From positions 1,342,001 through 1,406,000 of the forward strand of contig NZ_CP012946.1 in assembly GCF_001402875.1 (NCBI RefSeq): 64,000 nucleotides of DNA, in the 5' to 3' direction. Position numbers and translations under genes: made by a program. Each line of letters opens with the position of its first letter. Position 1 is the stretch's first letter. The notes below the pieces were generated by a model, which saw only the letters and a list, made by a program, of their open reading frames with translations, ran no database searches and was not told the origin of the DNA. Origin of the DNA: Blastochloris viridis (GTDB taxonomy: Bacteria; Pseudomonadota; Alphaproteobacteria; Rhizobiales; Xanthobacteraceae). Positions 57,597 to 64,000 of this stretch are shown in pieces.

Positions 57597-58505
57597 ATGT
57601 TGAACCGACGCTCGCTCATTCTTGCCGGCGCCGCGCTTGCCGTCAGCGCCAACGCTGCGCTTGCGCAGGATTGGAAGGCGAAATACCCCGAACTCGTCTT
57701 CGCGTTGATCCCGGAAGAGAACGCCTCCGGCGTCTCCAACCGCTGGACGCCGTTCGCCGAGTATCTGTCGAAGGAGCTCGGCACCAAGGTGACGCTGCGC
57801 CTCGCTAACGACTATGCCGCGATCATCGAAGGCCAGCGCGCCGGCAACATCCACATCGCGTATTATGGCCCGGCCTCTTATGCCCGCGCCGCGATGACCG
57901 GCGTCAAGACCGAGCCGTTCGCCATCGAGGTCAACCAGGACGGCACCAAGGGCTATCACTCGGTGTTCTACGTCCGCAAGGATTCGCCCTACCAGAAGAT
58001 CGACGATCTGAAGGGAAAAAACCTCGGTCTGGTCGACCCCAACTCGACCTCCGGCAACAACGTGCCGCGCTTTGCCCTCGACAAGATGGGCATCGATCCC
58101 GACAAGTTCTTCGACAAGGTCGTCTACACCGGCAGCCACGAAAACGCGGTCATCGCGTTGCAGCAGGGCACGGTGGATGCCGCCGCCAACTGGTGGAACG
58201 ACGCCAACGAGTCCAGCCTGCGCCGCATGGAGCGCAAAGGCATGGCGAAGTATGACGACTATCGCATCATCTTCACCTCCGACCTGATCGTGAATTCGCC
58301 GTTCGCCTACCTCACCGATCTGCCGGCGGACCTGAAGGCCAAGATCCGTGACGCCTTCTTCAAATACGCTGCCGACAAGGACGCTTTCGACAAGATCTAC
58401 GAGGGCAAGCGCCAGCCCTGGCAGCCGATCGATCACTCGGCGTATCTGCCGATCGTCGAACTGAACAAGTTCGTCGACGAACTGCGCAAGCAGAAGCGGT
58501 CCTGA
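57597..58505 (+). CDS. phnD: Phosphonate-binding protein PhnD
   Basis: A 302-residue periplasmic protein starts MLNRRSLILAGAALAVSANA and is cleaved near 'ALAQDWK'. Family pattern: 'LVFALIPEENASGVSNRWTP', 'YHSVFYVRKDSPYQKIDDLK' and 'LVDPNSTSGNNVPRFALDKM'. It delivers phosphonate to PhnE. It ends just before an intercistronic hairpin. Confidence 0.95.
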   Translation: MLNRRSLILAGAALAVSANAALAQDWKAKYPELVFALIPEENASGVSNRWTPFAEYLSKELGTKVTLRLANDYAAIIEGQRAGNIHIAYYGPASYARAAMTGVKTEPFAIEVNQDGTKGYHSVFYVRKDSPYQKIDDLKGKNLGLVDPNSTSGNNVPRFALDKMGIDPDKFFDKVVYTGSHENAVIALQQGTVDAAANWWNDANESSLRRMERKGMAKYDDYRIIFTSDLIVNSPFAYLTDLPADLKAKIRDAFFKYAADKDAFDKIYEGKRQPWQPIDHSAYLPIVELNKFVDELRKQKRS

Positions 58506-58527
58506 CCCCTGGTCCGCTCTCCGCCGC

Positions 58528-58554
58528 GGCGGCCCGGCTGGTCCGGGCCGCCGT
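58528..58554 (+). other. Intercistronic hairpin between phnD and phnE
   Basis: An 11-bp perfect stem CGGCGGCCCGG / CCGGGCCGCCG with loop CTGGT, without a U-tract. It probably stabilises the binding-protein mRNA or attenuates downstream transcription. Confidence 0.7.
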
Positions 58555-58622
58555 TGACGTGTGTTTCCGGGATCGCGACGCGGTCATCGGCAACCTGATG
58601 ATGCGCTTGCCGCGTGTAGGTC

Positions 58623-59504
58623 ATGGCCCCATCGATCCACCGCCAGGGCGATGCCCGGCTCGCCCTGATGATGGGTGGCTATGACGCCGCGGTCGCGGCC
58701 AAGCGCCGGCAGACGACGCTTGGCGCCACCGTACTGATCGTTGCCGTGGTCGTTGCCGCCCTGGTCGGTGAAGTCGACGTCGGCAAGTTCGTCGTGAATC
58801 TCCACCGTTTCGGCGATTACATCGTCCGTCTCGCCCACCTCGAGGGTGGCGCCGGCGTGCTGTCCGATGTCGGCGAGTGGTTCTGGGGCTGGCGGCGCTG
58901 GTTGGTCATGCTCGGCGAGACGCTGCTGATCGCCTATATGGGCACGTTGATGGGCGCGCTCGGCGGCTTTGCGCTGTGCTTCTTTGCCGCGCGCAATCTC
59001 ACCGGCCGCGCGTGGGTGCGCTTTGCCACCAAGCGCTTCTTCGAGGTCTGCCGCACCGTTCCGGAAATGGTGTTCGCGCTGATCTTCGTCATCGCGTTCG
59101 GGCTCGGCCCGCTTGCGGGCGTGCTGGCTTTGGCGGTGCATTCCACCGGCGCGCTCGGCAAGCTGTTCTGCGAGGTGGTCGAGAACATCGACCTGAAGCC
59201 GGTCGACGGCGTCAAGGCCAATGGCGGCTCGTGGGTGGAAGCGGTGCGCTTCGCCGTCGTGCCGCAGGTGCTGTCGAACTTCGCCAGCTATGCGCTACTG
59301 CGGTTCGAGGTCAACGTCCGCAGCGCCGCGGTGATGGGCTTCGTCGGCGCCGGCGGCATCGGCCAGGACCTGATCGAAGCGATCCGCAAGTTCTATTACT
59401 CCGACGTCAGTGCGCTGTTGGTGCTGATCGTCGGTACGGTGATGGTGATCGATCTTTGCACCGAGCGACTTCGCCATGCACTGCTCGGGCTTAGGCGGGC
59501 GTGA
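58623..59504 (+). CDS. phnE: Phosphonate ABC transporter permease PhnE (first copy)
   Basis: A 293-residue inner-membrane permease with about six membrane segments ('LGATVLIVAVVVAALVGEVD', 'LLIAYMGTLMGALGGFALCF'). The coupling motif is 'EVVENIDLKPVDGVKANGGS', with the following 'VMGFVGAGGIGQDLIEAIRK'. Stop overlaps the second phnE start. Confidence 0.93.
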   Translation: MAPSIHRQGDARLALMMGGYDAAVAAKRRQTTLGATVLIVAVVVAALVGEVDVGKFVVNLHRFGDYIVRLAHLEGGAGVLSDVGEWFWGWRRWLVMLGETLLIAYMGTLMGALGGFALCFFAARNLTGRAWVRFATKRFFEVCRTVPEMVFALIFVIAFGLGPLAGVLALAVHSTGALGKLFCEVVENIDLKPVDGVKANGGSWVEAVRFAVVPQVLSNFASYALLRFEVNVRSAAVMGFVGAGGIGQDLIEAIRKFYYSDVSALLVLIVGTVMVIDLCTERLRHALLGLRRA

Positions 59505-60367
59505 TGGCGGAACGACCCAAGCTCGTGGCCGATACGGCGGCGTTCGCCAGGCGCCACCCCGACCAGTTCCGGTGGGTGACGCGCGGCCGCGTCGTCGCGC
59601 TGTGCGTAACGGCTGCAATGATCGCGCTGTTTGCGCTCGGCATCGCGGTGCTGGAGTTCGACGCCCGTCGCTTTGCCCTTGGCCTGCTCAAGCTCGGCGA
59701 GTTCGTGGTGTTCATGGTGCCGCCCTCGACCGGGGATTGGGCGACGTTCGTGCTCTACCTCAAAGCGCTGGCGGAGACGGTGGCGATCGCGCTGCTCGGC
59801 ACGCTGCTGGCGACGGTGCCTGCTATCGTGATGGGGTTCGTGGCGGCGAAGACGGTGGTGGGGCAGGTCGTGATCCACTTCCTGTCGCGGCGGATACTCG
59901 ACACCGTGCGCGGCGTCGACGAACTGATCTGGGCATTGATCTGGGTGAACGTGGTGGGTCTTGGCCCGTTCGCCGGCATCCTGGCGGTGGCCTCGGCCAA
60001 TGTCGGCATTCTCGGCAAGCTGTTCTCGGAGGCCATCGAGGCGGCCGATCCGCGACCGGTGGAGGGCGTGGTGTCGACCGGCGGCAGCCGCCTTGCGGCG
60101 GTTCGGTTCGGGCTGTGGCCGCAGGTGGCGCCGGTGATCGCCAGCCAGGTGCTGTACTATTTCGAGTCCAATACGCGCTCGGCCACGATCATCGGCATCG
60201 TCGGCGCCGGCGGCATAGGCCTTCATCTCGCCGAGCAGATCCGCACGCTCGAATTCCAGCACGTCTCGGCGTTGGTGCTGATGATCCTGGCGACGGTCGC
60301 GGCGATCGACTGGCTATCGGACATGCTGCGGTTCTCGATCATCGGCCGCCGCGAGGTGGTGGGATAG
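59504..60367 (+). CDS. phnE: Phosphonate ABC transporter permease PhnE (second copy)
   Basis: A 287-residue permease starts MAERPKLVADTAAFARRHPD (TGATG overlap). 'LLGTLLATVPAIVMGFVAAK', 'EAIEAADPRPVEGVVSTGGS' and 'TIIGIVGAGGIGLHLAEQIR' match PhnE. Two unequal PhnE subunits are usual in alphaproteobacterial phnCDEE operons and probably heterodimerise. Converges with phnF 22 bases on. Confidence 0.93.
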   Translation: MAERPKLVADTAAFARRHPDQFRWVTRGRVVALCVTAAMIALFALGIAVLEFDARRFALGLLKLGEFVVFMVPPSTGDWATFVLYLKALAETVAIALLGTLLATVPAIVMGFVAAKTVVGQVVIHFLSRRILDTVRGVDELIWALIWVNVVGLGPFAGILAVASANVGILGKLFSEAIEAADPRPVEGVVSTGGSRLAAVRFGLWPQVAPVIASQVLYYFESNTRSATIIGIVGAGGIGLHLAEQIRTLEFQHVSALVLMILATVAAIDWLSDMLRFSIIGRREVVG

Positions 60368-60389
60368 CGCATGGCACAACGCCGCGGCG

Positions 60390-61130
60390 TCAGCTGCCGA
60401 CGATCAGGTGAACGCGGTCGGCGGCGAAGCGGGTGCGCTGGACCTGGATCGGTCGGCCGCCGGCGTCGGCGTTGACGGCGTCGACCACCAGCACAGCGCG
60501 GCCGGCCGGCAGCTCCAGCAGTTCCTGCTCGGCCGGGTCGACCGGGCGAGCGGAAATTACGGTCTCAAGGCGGGTGTAGTCGGCAATGCCGTGGGCGGCG
60601 AAGGCGCGGCTGACCGAGCCGGTGCGGTGCAGTTCGGCCTCCAGCCCCTCGAAGCGTGCCTGCTCGAACCACGAGGTCGAGCGCGACAGCGGCACGGCGT
60701 TGGCGCTCGACACCAGCTCGACGCGCAACAACGGTGTGCGAGGCGGTAGAGCGAGCCGTCGCGCCGGCTCAGCGTCGACCACGGTCGCGACCCCGATCAG
60801 CCTGCCTCGCGGCGAGCGGCCGGCGGCGATGACATTTTCGGAAAAGCGCACACGGCGGCCGATGGCGTAGCGCAGCGGCGCTTCCTCGACGAAGCTGCCG
60901 CGACCCTGCACCGAGCGCACCATCCCTCTCTCCGCCAGCACCGCAAGCGCCCGGCGAACGGTGTGGCGGTTGACGCCGAACCGCTCGCTGTATTCCGCCT
61001 CGGACGGCAGCTGGGCGCCGGGCGGATAGGCACCGGCGGCGATCTCGCGCTCGATGCGCTCGGCGATCTGCCGCCACAGCGAGACGCCGGAGCTGCGATC
61101 AATACTGGAGCGGTCGGGGTCTGGCGGCAC
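60390..61130 (-). CDS. phnF: GntR/HutC-family regulator PhnF
   Basis: A 246-residue protein. Residues about 15-85 form a GntR helix-turn-helix ('LPSEAEYSERFGVNRHTVRR', 'ALAVLAERGMVRSVQGRGSF'). The C-terminal UTRA ligand domain ('RLALPPRTPLLRVELVSSAN', 'VLVVDAVNADAGGRPIQVQR') belongs to the HutC type. PhnF represses phn genes. It is divergent from phnG over a nested-dyad operator region. Confidence 0.93.
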   Translation of the reverse strand: MPPDPDRSSIDRSSGVSLWRQIAERIEREIAAGAYPPGAQLPSEAEYSERFGVNRHTVRRALAVLAERGMVRSVQGRGSFVEEAPLRYAIGRRVRFSENVIAAGRSPRGRLIGVATVVDAEPARRLALPPRTPLLRVELVSSANAVPLSRSTSWFEQARFEGLEAELHRTGSVSRAFAAHGIADYTRLETVISARPVDPAEQELLELPAGRAVLVVDAVNADAGGRPIQVQRTRFAADRVHLIVGS

Positions 61131-61150
61131 GATTTGTCACCAAAGGTTCA

Positions 61151-61206
61151 TTGGACAGGCCGGCTCACTTGTCTATGATACTAGACAAGTTGGGTCACCT
61201 GTCCAG
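61151..61206. promoter_or_regulatory. Nested dyads over overlapping phnG and phnF promoters
   Basis: Inner repeat ACTTGTCTA (61167-61175) / TAGACAAGT (61182-61190); outer repeat TGGACAGG (61152-61159) / CCTGTCCA (61198-61205). For phnG: TGGACA (61152-61157), 16 bases, TATGAT (61174-61179). For phnF: TGGACA (61205-61200), 16 bases, TAGTAT (61183-61178). HutC-type proteins bind GTCTA-like dyads, so PhnF probably blocks both promoters. Confidence 0.75.
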
Positions 61207-61216
61207 TCCGGAAACA

Positions 61217-61690
61217 ATGCCGAACGCGCAAGATTTCGAACGCGACCGCCGCTTCGCGATGGCGGTTCTTGCCACCGCGGAGGTGGGCGAACTGGAGGCG
61301 GCCTGGGCGGCGTGGCCGGAGCCGCCGGCGGTAGAGGATTTGCGCCGGCCCGGCTGCGGGCTGGCGATGGTGCGCGGCCGGATCGGCGGCGACGGCGCGC
61401 CGTTCAACCTCGGCGAGGCGACGGTGACACGGGCCGCGGTGCGGCTGCCCAGCGGGCACATCGGCCACGCCTATGTGTTGGGGCGGGTTGCGCGCAAGGC
61501 GTGGCTGGCCGCGGTGTTCGACGCGCTGTGGCAGGACATCGCCACCCGGCCGCGGGTCGAGCGCGACGTGCTGGCTCCGGCGCGCGCGCGGGCGGCGGCG
61601 GCGGCGGGCCGGGCGGCGGCCGAGGCGGCGGCGACGCGGGTCGCGTTTTTCACCGTCACTCGCGGCGATAACCAGGACAGCGCGTCATGA
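61217..61690 (+). CDS. phnG: Carbon-phosphorus lyase subunit PhnG
   Basis: A 157-residue protein starts MPNAQDFERDRRFAMAVLAT. 'MVRGRIGGDGAPFNLGEATV' and 'SGHIGHAYVLGRVARKAWLA' define PhnG. A core subunit of the C-P lyase complex (PhnGHIJ). An ATG 22 codons upstream lies in the operator and is rejected. Confidence 0.94.
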   Translation: MPNAQDFERDRRFAMAVLATAEVGELEAAWAAWPEPPAVEDLRRPGCGLAMVRGRIGGDGAPFNLGEATVTRAAVRLPSGHIGHAYVLGRVARKAWLAAVFDALWQDIATRPRVERDVLAPARARAAAAAGRAAAEAAATRVAFFTVTRGDNQDSAS

Positions 61691-62280
61691 CAGTTGCCTC
61701 CGGCTTTGCCGAACCGGTGTTCGACGCCCAGCGCGCCTTCCGCGCGGTGATGGCGGCATTCGCGCGGCCGGGGTTCGGGCATGCGGTGCCGGCCGACCTC
61801 GCGCCGCCGCCGCCGATGACGCCGGCATTGGCCACGGTGGCGTTGACGCTGCTCGACCACGACACGCCGGTGTGGCTCGATCCGCCGCTGGCGGCGGCGC
61901 CGGACGTCGCCGCGTTTCTGCGCTTTCACGCCGGCGCGCCGATCGTTTGTGATCCGGCCGCGGCGGCATTCGCATTGATCGCCGATCCGGTGGCGATGCC
62001 ACCGTTCGCGGCATTTGCGCAAGGCTCTGACGTCTATCCCGACCGCTCGGCGACGTTGGTGCTGCAGGTCGCGTGCTTCGCCGGCGCGACGCTGGCGCTG
62101 GCTGGCCCGGGCATCAAGGACACGGCGAGATTTGCTGCATCGCCGCTGCCGGCTGACTTCGCCCAACGGATCAAGGCCAATCGCGCCGCGTTCCCGCGTG
62201 GGGTCGACGTCGTACTGTGCACGGCGACCGAGGTTGCGGCGCTGCCGCGCTCGGTTCGCCTGGTCGGGGAGGGGGCCTGA
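61687..62280 (+). CDS. phnH: Carbon-phosphorus lyase subunit PhnH
   Basis: A 197-residue protein: 'TVASGFAEPVFDAQRAFRAV' opening, 'MAAFARPGFGHAVPADLAP' and 'DVVLCTATEVAALPRSVRLV' end. Typical PhnH length. Overlaps phnG by four bases and phnI by one. Confidence 0.94.
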   Translation: MTVASGFAEPVFDAQRAFRAVMAAFARPGFGHAVPADLAPPPPMTPALATVALTLLDHDTPVWLDPPLAAAPDVAAFLRFHAGAPIVCDPAAAAFALIADPVAMPPFAAFAQGSDVYPDRSATLVLQVACFAGATLALAGPGIKDTARFAASPLPADFAQRIKANRAAFPRGVDVVLCTATEVAALPRSVRLVGEGA

Positions 62281-63365
62281 TGTATGTCGCGGTCAAGGGC
62301 GGCGAGGCCGCGATTCGCAACGCCCATCGCCTGCTGGCGCACCAGCGCCGCGGCGATCCGTTGGTGCCGGAGTTGAGCGCTGCGCAGATCGACGGTCAGC
62401 TTGCGCTTGCGGTTGACCGGGTGATGACCGAGGGCTCGCTCTATGACCGCGGCCTCGCGGCTCTGGCGATCAAGCAGGCGCGCGGCGATCTGGTCGAGGC
62501 GATCTTCCTGGTGCGCGCCTTTCGCGCCACGTTGCCGCGGTTCGGCGCAACCGAGCCGCTCGACACATCGGCGATGACCATCCGCCGCCGCATTTCGGCG
62601 ACGTTCAAAGACCTACCGGGCGGGCAGATCCTGGGGCCGACCTTCGACTACACCCATCGCCTGATCGACGGCGCGCTGGAAGGCTTCGAGCCGCCGGCGC
62701 CGGCCTCGGCGGAGCCATGCCAGGACCCGGTGCCGCGCGTCACCGATCTGCTCGGCGAGCAGGGCCTGATCGAGCCCTCGCCCGCGGATGACGGCTTTGA
62801 GCCCGGCGACCTCACCCGCGAGCCGCTGGCCTTTCCGATCGGCCGCGATCTACGCCTGCAGGCCTTGGCGCGCGGCGACGAAGGTTTCCTGCTCGCGCTC
62901 GGCTATTCGACTCAGCGCGGCTTTGCCCGCAGTCATCCGTTCGCCGGCGAAATCCGGCTCGGCGAGGTCGAGGTCGAGCTCGACGTCGAGGAGCTTGGCT
63001 TTGCCGTTACGCTCGGCACCATCACCGTCACCGAGTGTCAGATGGTGAACCAGTTCAAGGGCTCCGCGGCGGCGCCACCGCAGTTCACCCGCGGCTACGG
63101 CCTCGCCTTCGGCCATTGTGAGCGCAAGGCGATGGCGATGGCGCTGGTCGATCGCGCGCTGCGCGCCCGCGAACTTGGCGAGGACATCGCCGCCCCGGCG
63201 CAGGACGAGGAATTCGTGATCATGCACGCCGACAATGTCGAGGCGACCGGGTTCGTCGAACACCTGAAGCTGCCGCACTATGTCGACTTCCAGTCCGAAC
63301 TCGATCTGGTGCGCCGCCTGCGTGCGGCATGGAGCGCCGACGCGATCAAGGAGGCGGCGCAATGA
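62280..63365 (+). CDS. phnI: Carbon-phosphorus lyase subunit PhnI
   Basis: A 361-residue protein starts MYVAVKGGEAAIRNAHRLLA (TGATG overlap with phnH). 'RRISATFKDLPGGQILGPTF' and the C-terminal 'EEFVIMHADNVEATGFVEHL' match PhnI, which transfers phosphonate to ribose of ATP with PhnGHL. Confidence 0.95.
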   Translation: MYVAVKGGEAAIRNAHRLLAHQRRGDPLVPELSAAQIDGQLALAVDRVMTEGSLYDRGLAALAIKQARGDLVEAIFLVRAFRATLPRFGATEPLDTSAMTIRRRISATFKDLPGGQILGPTFDYTHRLIDGALEGFEPPAPASAEPCQDPVPRVTDLLGEQGLIEPSPADDGFEPGDLTREPLAFPIGRDLRLQALARGDEGFLLALGYSTQRGFARSHPFAGEIRLGEVEVELDVEELGFAVTLGTITVTECQMVNQFKGSAAAPPQFTRGYGLAFGHCERKAMAMALVDRALRARELGEDIAAPAQDEEFVIMHADNVEATGFVEHLKLPHYVDFQSELDLVRRLRAAWSADAIKEAAQ

Positions 63366-64000
63366 GCGCGGACGCCACCTACAACTATGCCTATCTCGAC
63401 GAGCACACCAAGCGCGCCATCCGCCGGGCTATCCTGAAGGCGATCGCGATTCCCGGCTATCAAGTGCCGTTCGCCAGCCGCGAGATGCCGATGCCGCGCG
63501 GCTGGGGCACCGGCGGCGTGCAGGTCACCGCCGCCATCATCGGGCCGGACGACGTGCTCAAGGTGATCGACCAGGGCGCAGACGACACCACCAACGCCGT
63601 CGCCATCCGCGGCTTCTTCACCCGCGTGGCGGGCGTCGCCACCACCACCCGCACGGTGGACGCCACCATCATCCAGACCCGCCACCGCGTGCCGGAAACG
63701 CCGCTAAAGGCGCACCAGATCCTGGTCTATCAGGTGCCGATCCCGGAGCCGCTGCGGTTTTTGGAGCCGCGCGAGACCGAGACCCGCAAGCTGCACGCCT
63801 TGGCCGACTACGGCACCATGCACGTCAAGCTCTACGAGGACATCGCGCACTTCGGCGAAATCGCCACCACTTATGCCTACCCGGTGACGGTGGACGGTCG
63901 CTACGTGATGGATCCGTCGCCGATCCCCAAGTTCGACAACTTGAAGCTCAATGACTGTCCGGCGCTGCAAGTGTTCGGCGCCGGCCGCGAAAAGCGCATC
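63362..64000 (+). CDS. phnJ: Carbon-phosphorus lyase PhnJ (5' part)
   Basis: A 213-codon partial gene starts MSADATYNYAYLDEHTKRAI (ATGA overlap with phnI). 'FASREMPMPRGWGTGGVQVT', 'GADDTTNAVAIRGFFTRVAG' and 'RHRVPETPLKAHQILVYQVP' are PhnJ landmarks. The radical-SAM cysteine cluster lies beyond the window end, so it cannot be checked. PhnJ cleaves the C-P bond. Confidence 0.95.
   Translation, partial: MSADATYNYAYLDEHTKRAIRRAILKAIAIPGYQVPFASREMPMPRGWGTGGVQVTAAIIGPDDVLKVIDQGADDTTNAVAIRGFFTRVAGVATTTRTVDATIIQTRHRVPETPLKAHQILVYQVPIPEPLRFLEPRETETRKLHALADYGTMHVKLYEDIAHFGEIATTYAYPVTVDGRYVMDPSPIPKFDNLKLNDCPALQVFGAGREKRI

Noticed and set aside
56502..58436. 644-codon minus-strand frame opposite phnC-phnD
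   Set aside because: Antisense to unmistakable phnC and phnD.

Overview
The window is a high-GC alphaproteobacterial chromosome segment, most likely Hyphomicrobiales. The evidence is a carbon-phosphorus lyase locus in alphaproteobacterial order, a DUF2336/Hpt/receiver cluster, and a DUF2924-serine recombinase prophage cassette. The genus cannot be fixed from the sequence.

About 1-33,500 is one end of a siphovirus-type prophage that runs off the left edge. Nearly all its genes are on the minus strand. From right to left they are: a plus-strand DUF2924/serine-recombinase cassette (30.9-33.5 kb); an XRE repressor and ImmA/IrrE protease (29.6-30.6 kb); a two-gene unit of unknown function with its own candidate promoter and a good terminator (27.3-29.4 kb); an early operon (18.4-27.2 kb) with an AlpA-like regulator, Sak4-like ATPase, DEAH helicase, RecB-like nuclease and primase-helicase; an iteron-like repeat region (18.2-18.4 kb); a RuvC-like nuclease, a DUF6362-like protein and a ParB-methyltransferase fusion (14.9-18.0 kb); lambda-type packaging genes with a fused prohead protease/capsid gene (7.3-13.6 kb); and tail genes (1-6.6 kb). 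The tail chaperone pair carries a textbook -1 slippery heptamer, A AAA AAC. A plus-strand Phd/RelE-type toxin-antitoxin pair sits inside the tail module.

About 33,580-36,450 is an operon of visibly lower GC: sce7726-family (PD-(D/E)XK-like), sce7725-family and a RES-domain protein. It lies between the prophage integrase end and tRNA-Ser(CGA). It is the best candidate here for an uncharacterised defence or toxin system; the two-gene unit at 27.3-29.4 kb is second.

About 37,000-55,000 is mostly ordinary host DNA: HerA-type ATPase, an outer-membrane transporter-like protein, RcnA-type Ni/Co exporter, an orphan ParS/Xre-type antitoxin, MT-A70 methyltransferase, CitE-like lyase with a MaoC hydratase, lytic transglycosylase, DUF2336/Hpt/receiver signalling genes, NAD kinase, CutA, a BtuB-type receptor under a cobalamin riboswitch, a DUF4112 protein and an MBL-fold hydrolase.

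About 55,065-64,000 is a phosphonate locus: DUF1045 and a hexapeptide acetyltransferase (minus), phnC-phnD-phnE-phnE (plus), phnF (minus), and phnG-phnH-phnI-phnJ (plus; phnJ cut by the window end). The phnF/phnG intergenic region holds nested dyads over apparently overlapping divergent promoters. CDS starts were moved from the longest ORF to internal starts where overlap with the upstream stop, a ribosome site or family length supported it. No similarity search could be run; family names rest on recognised sequence patterns.
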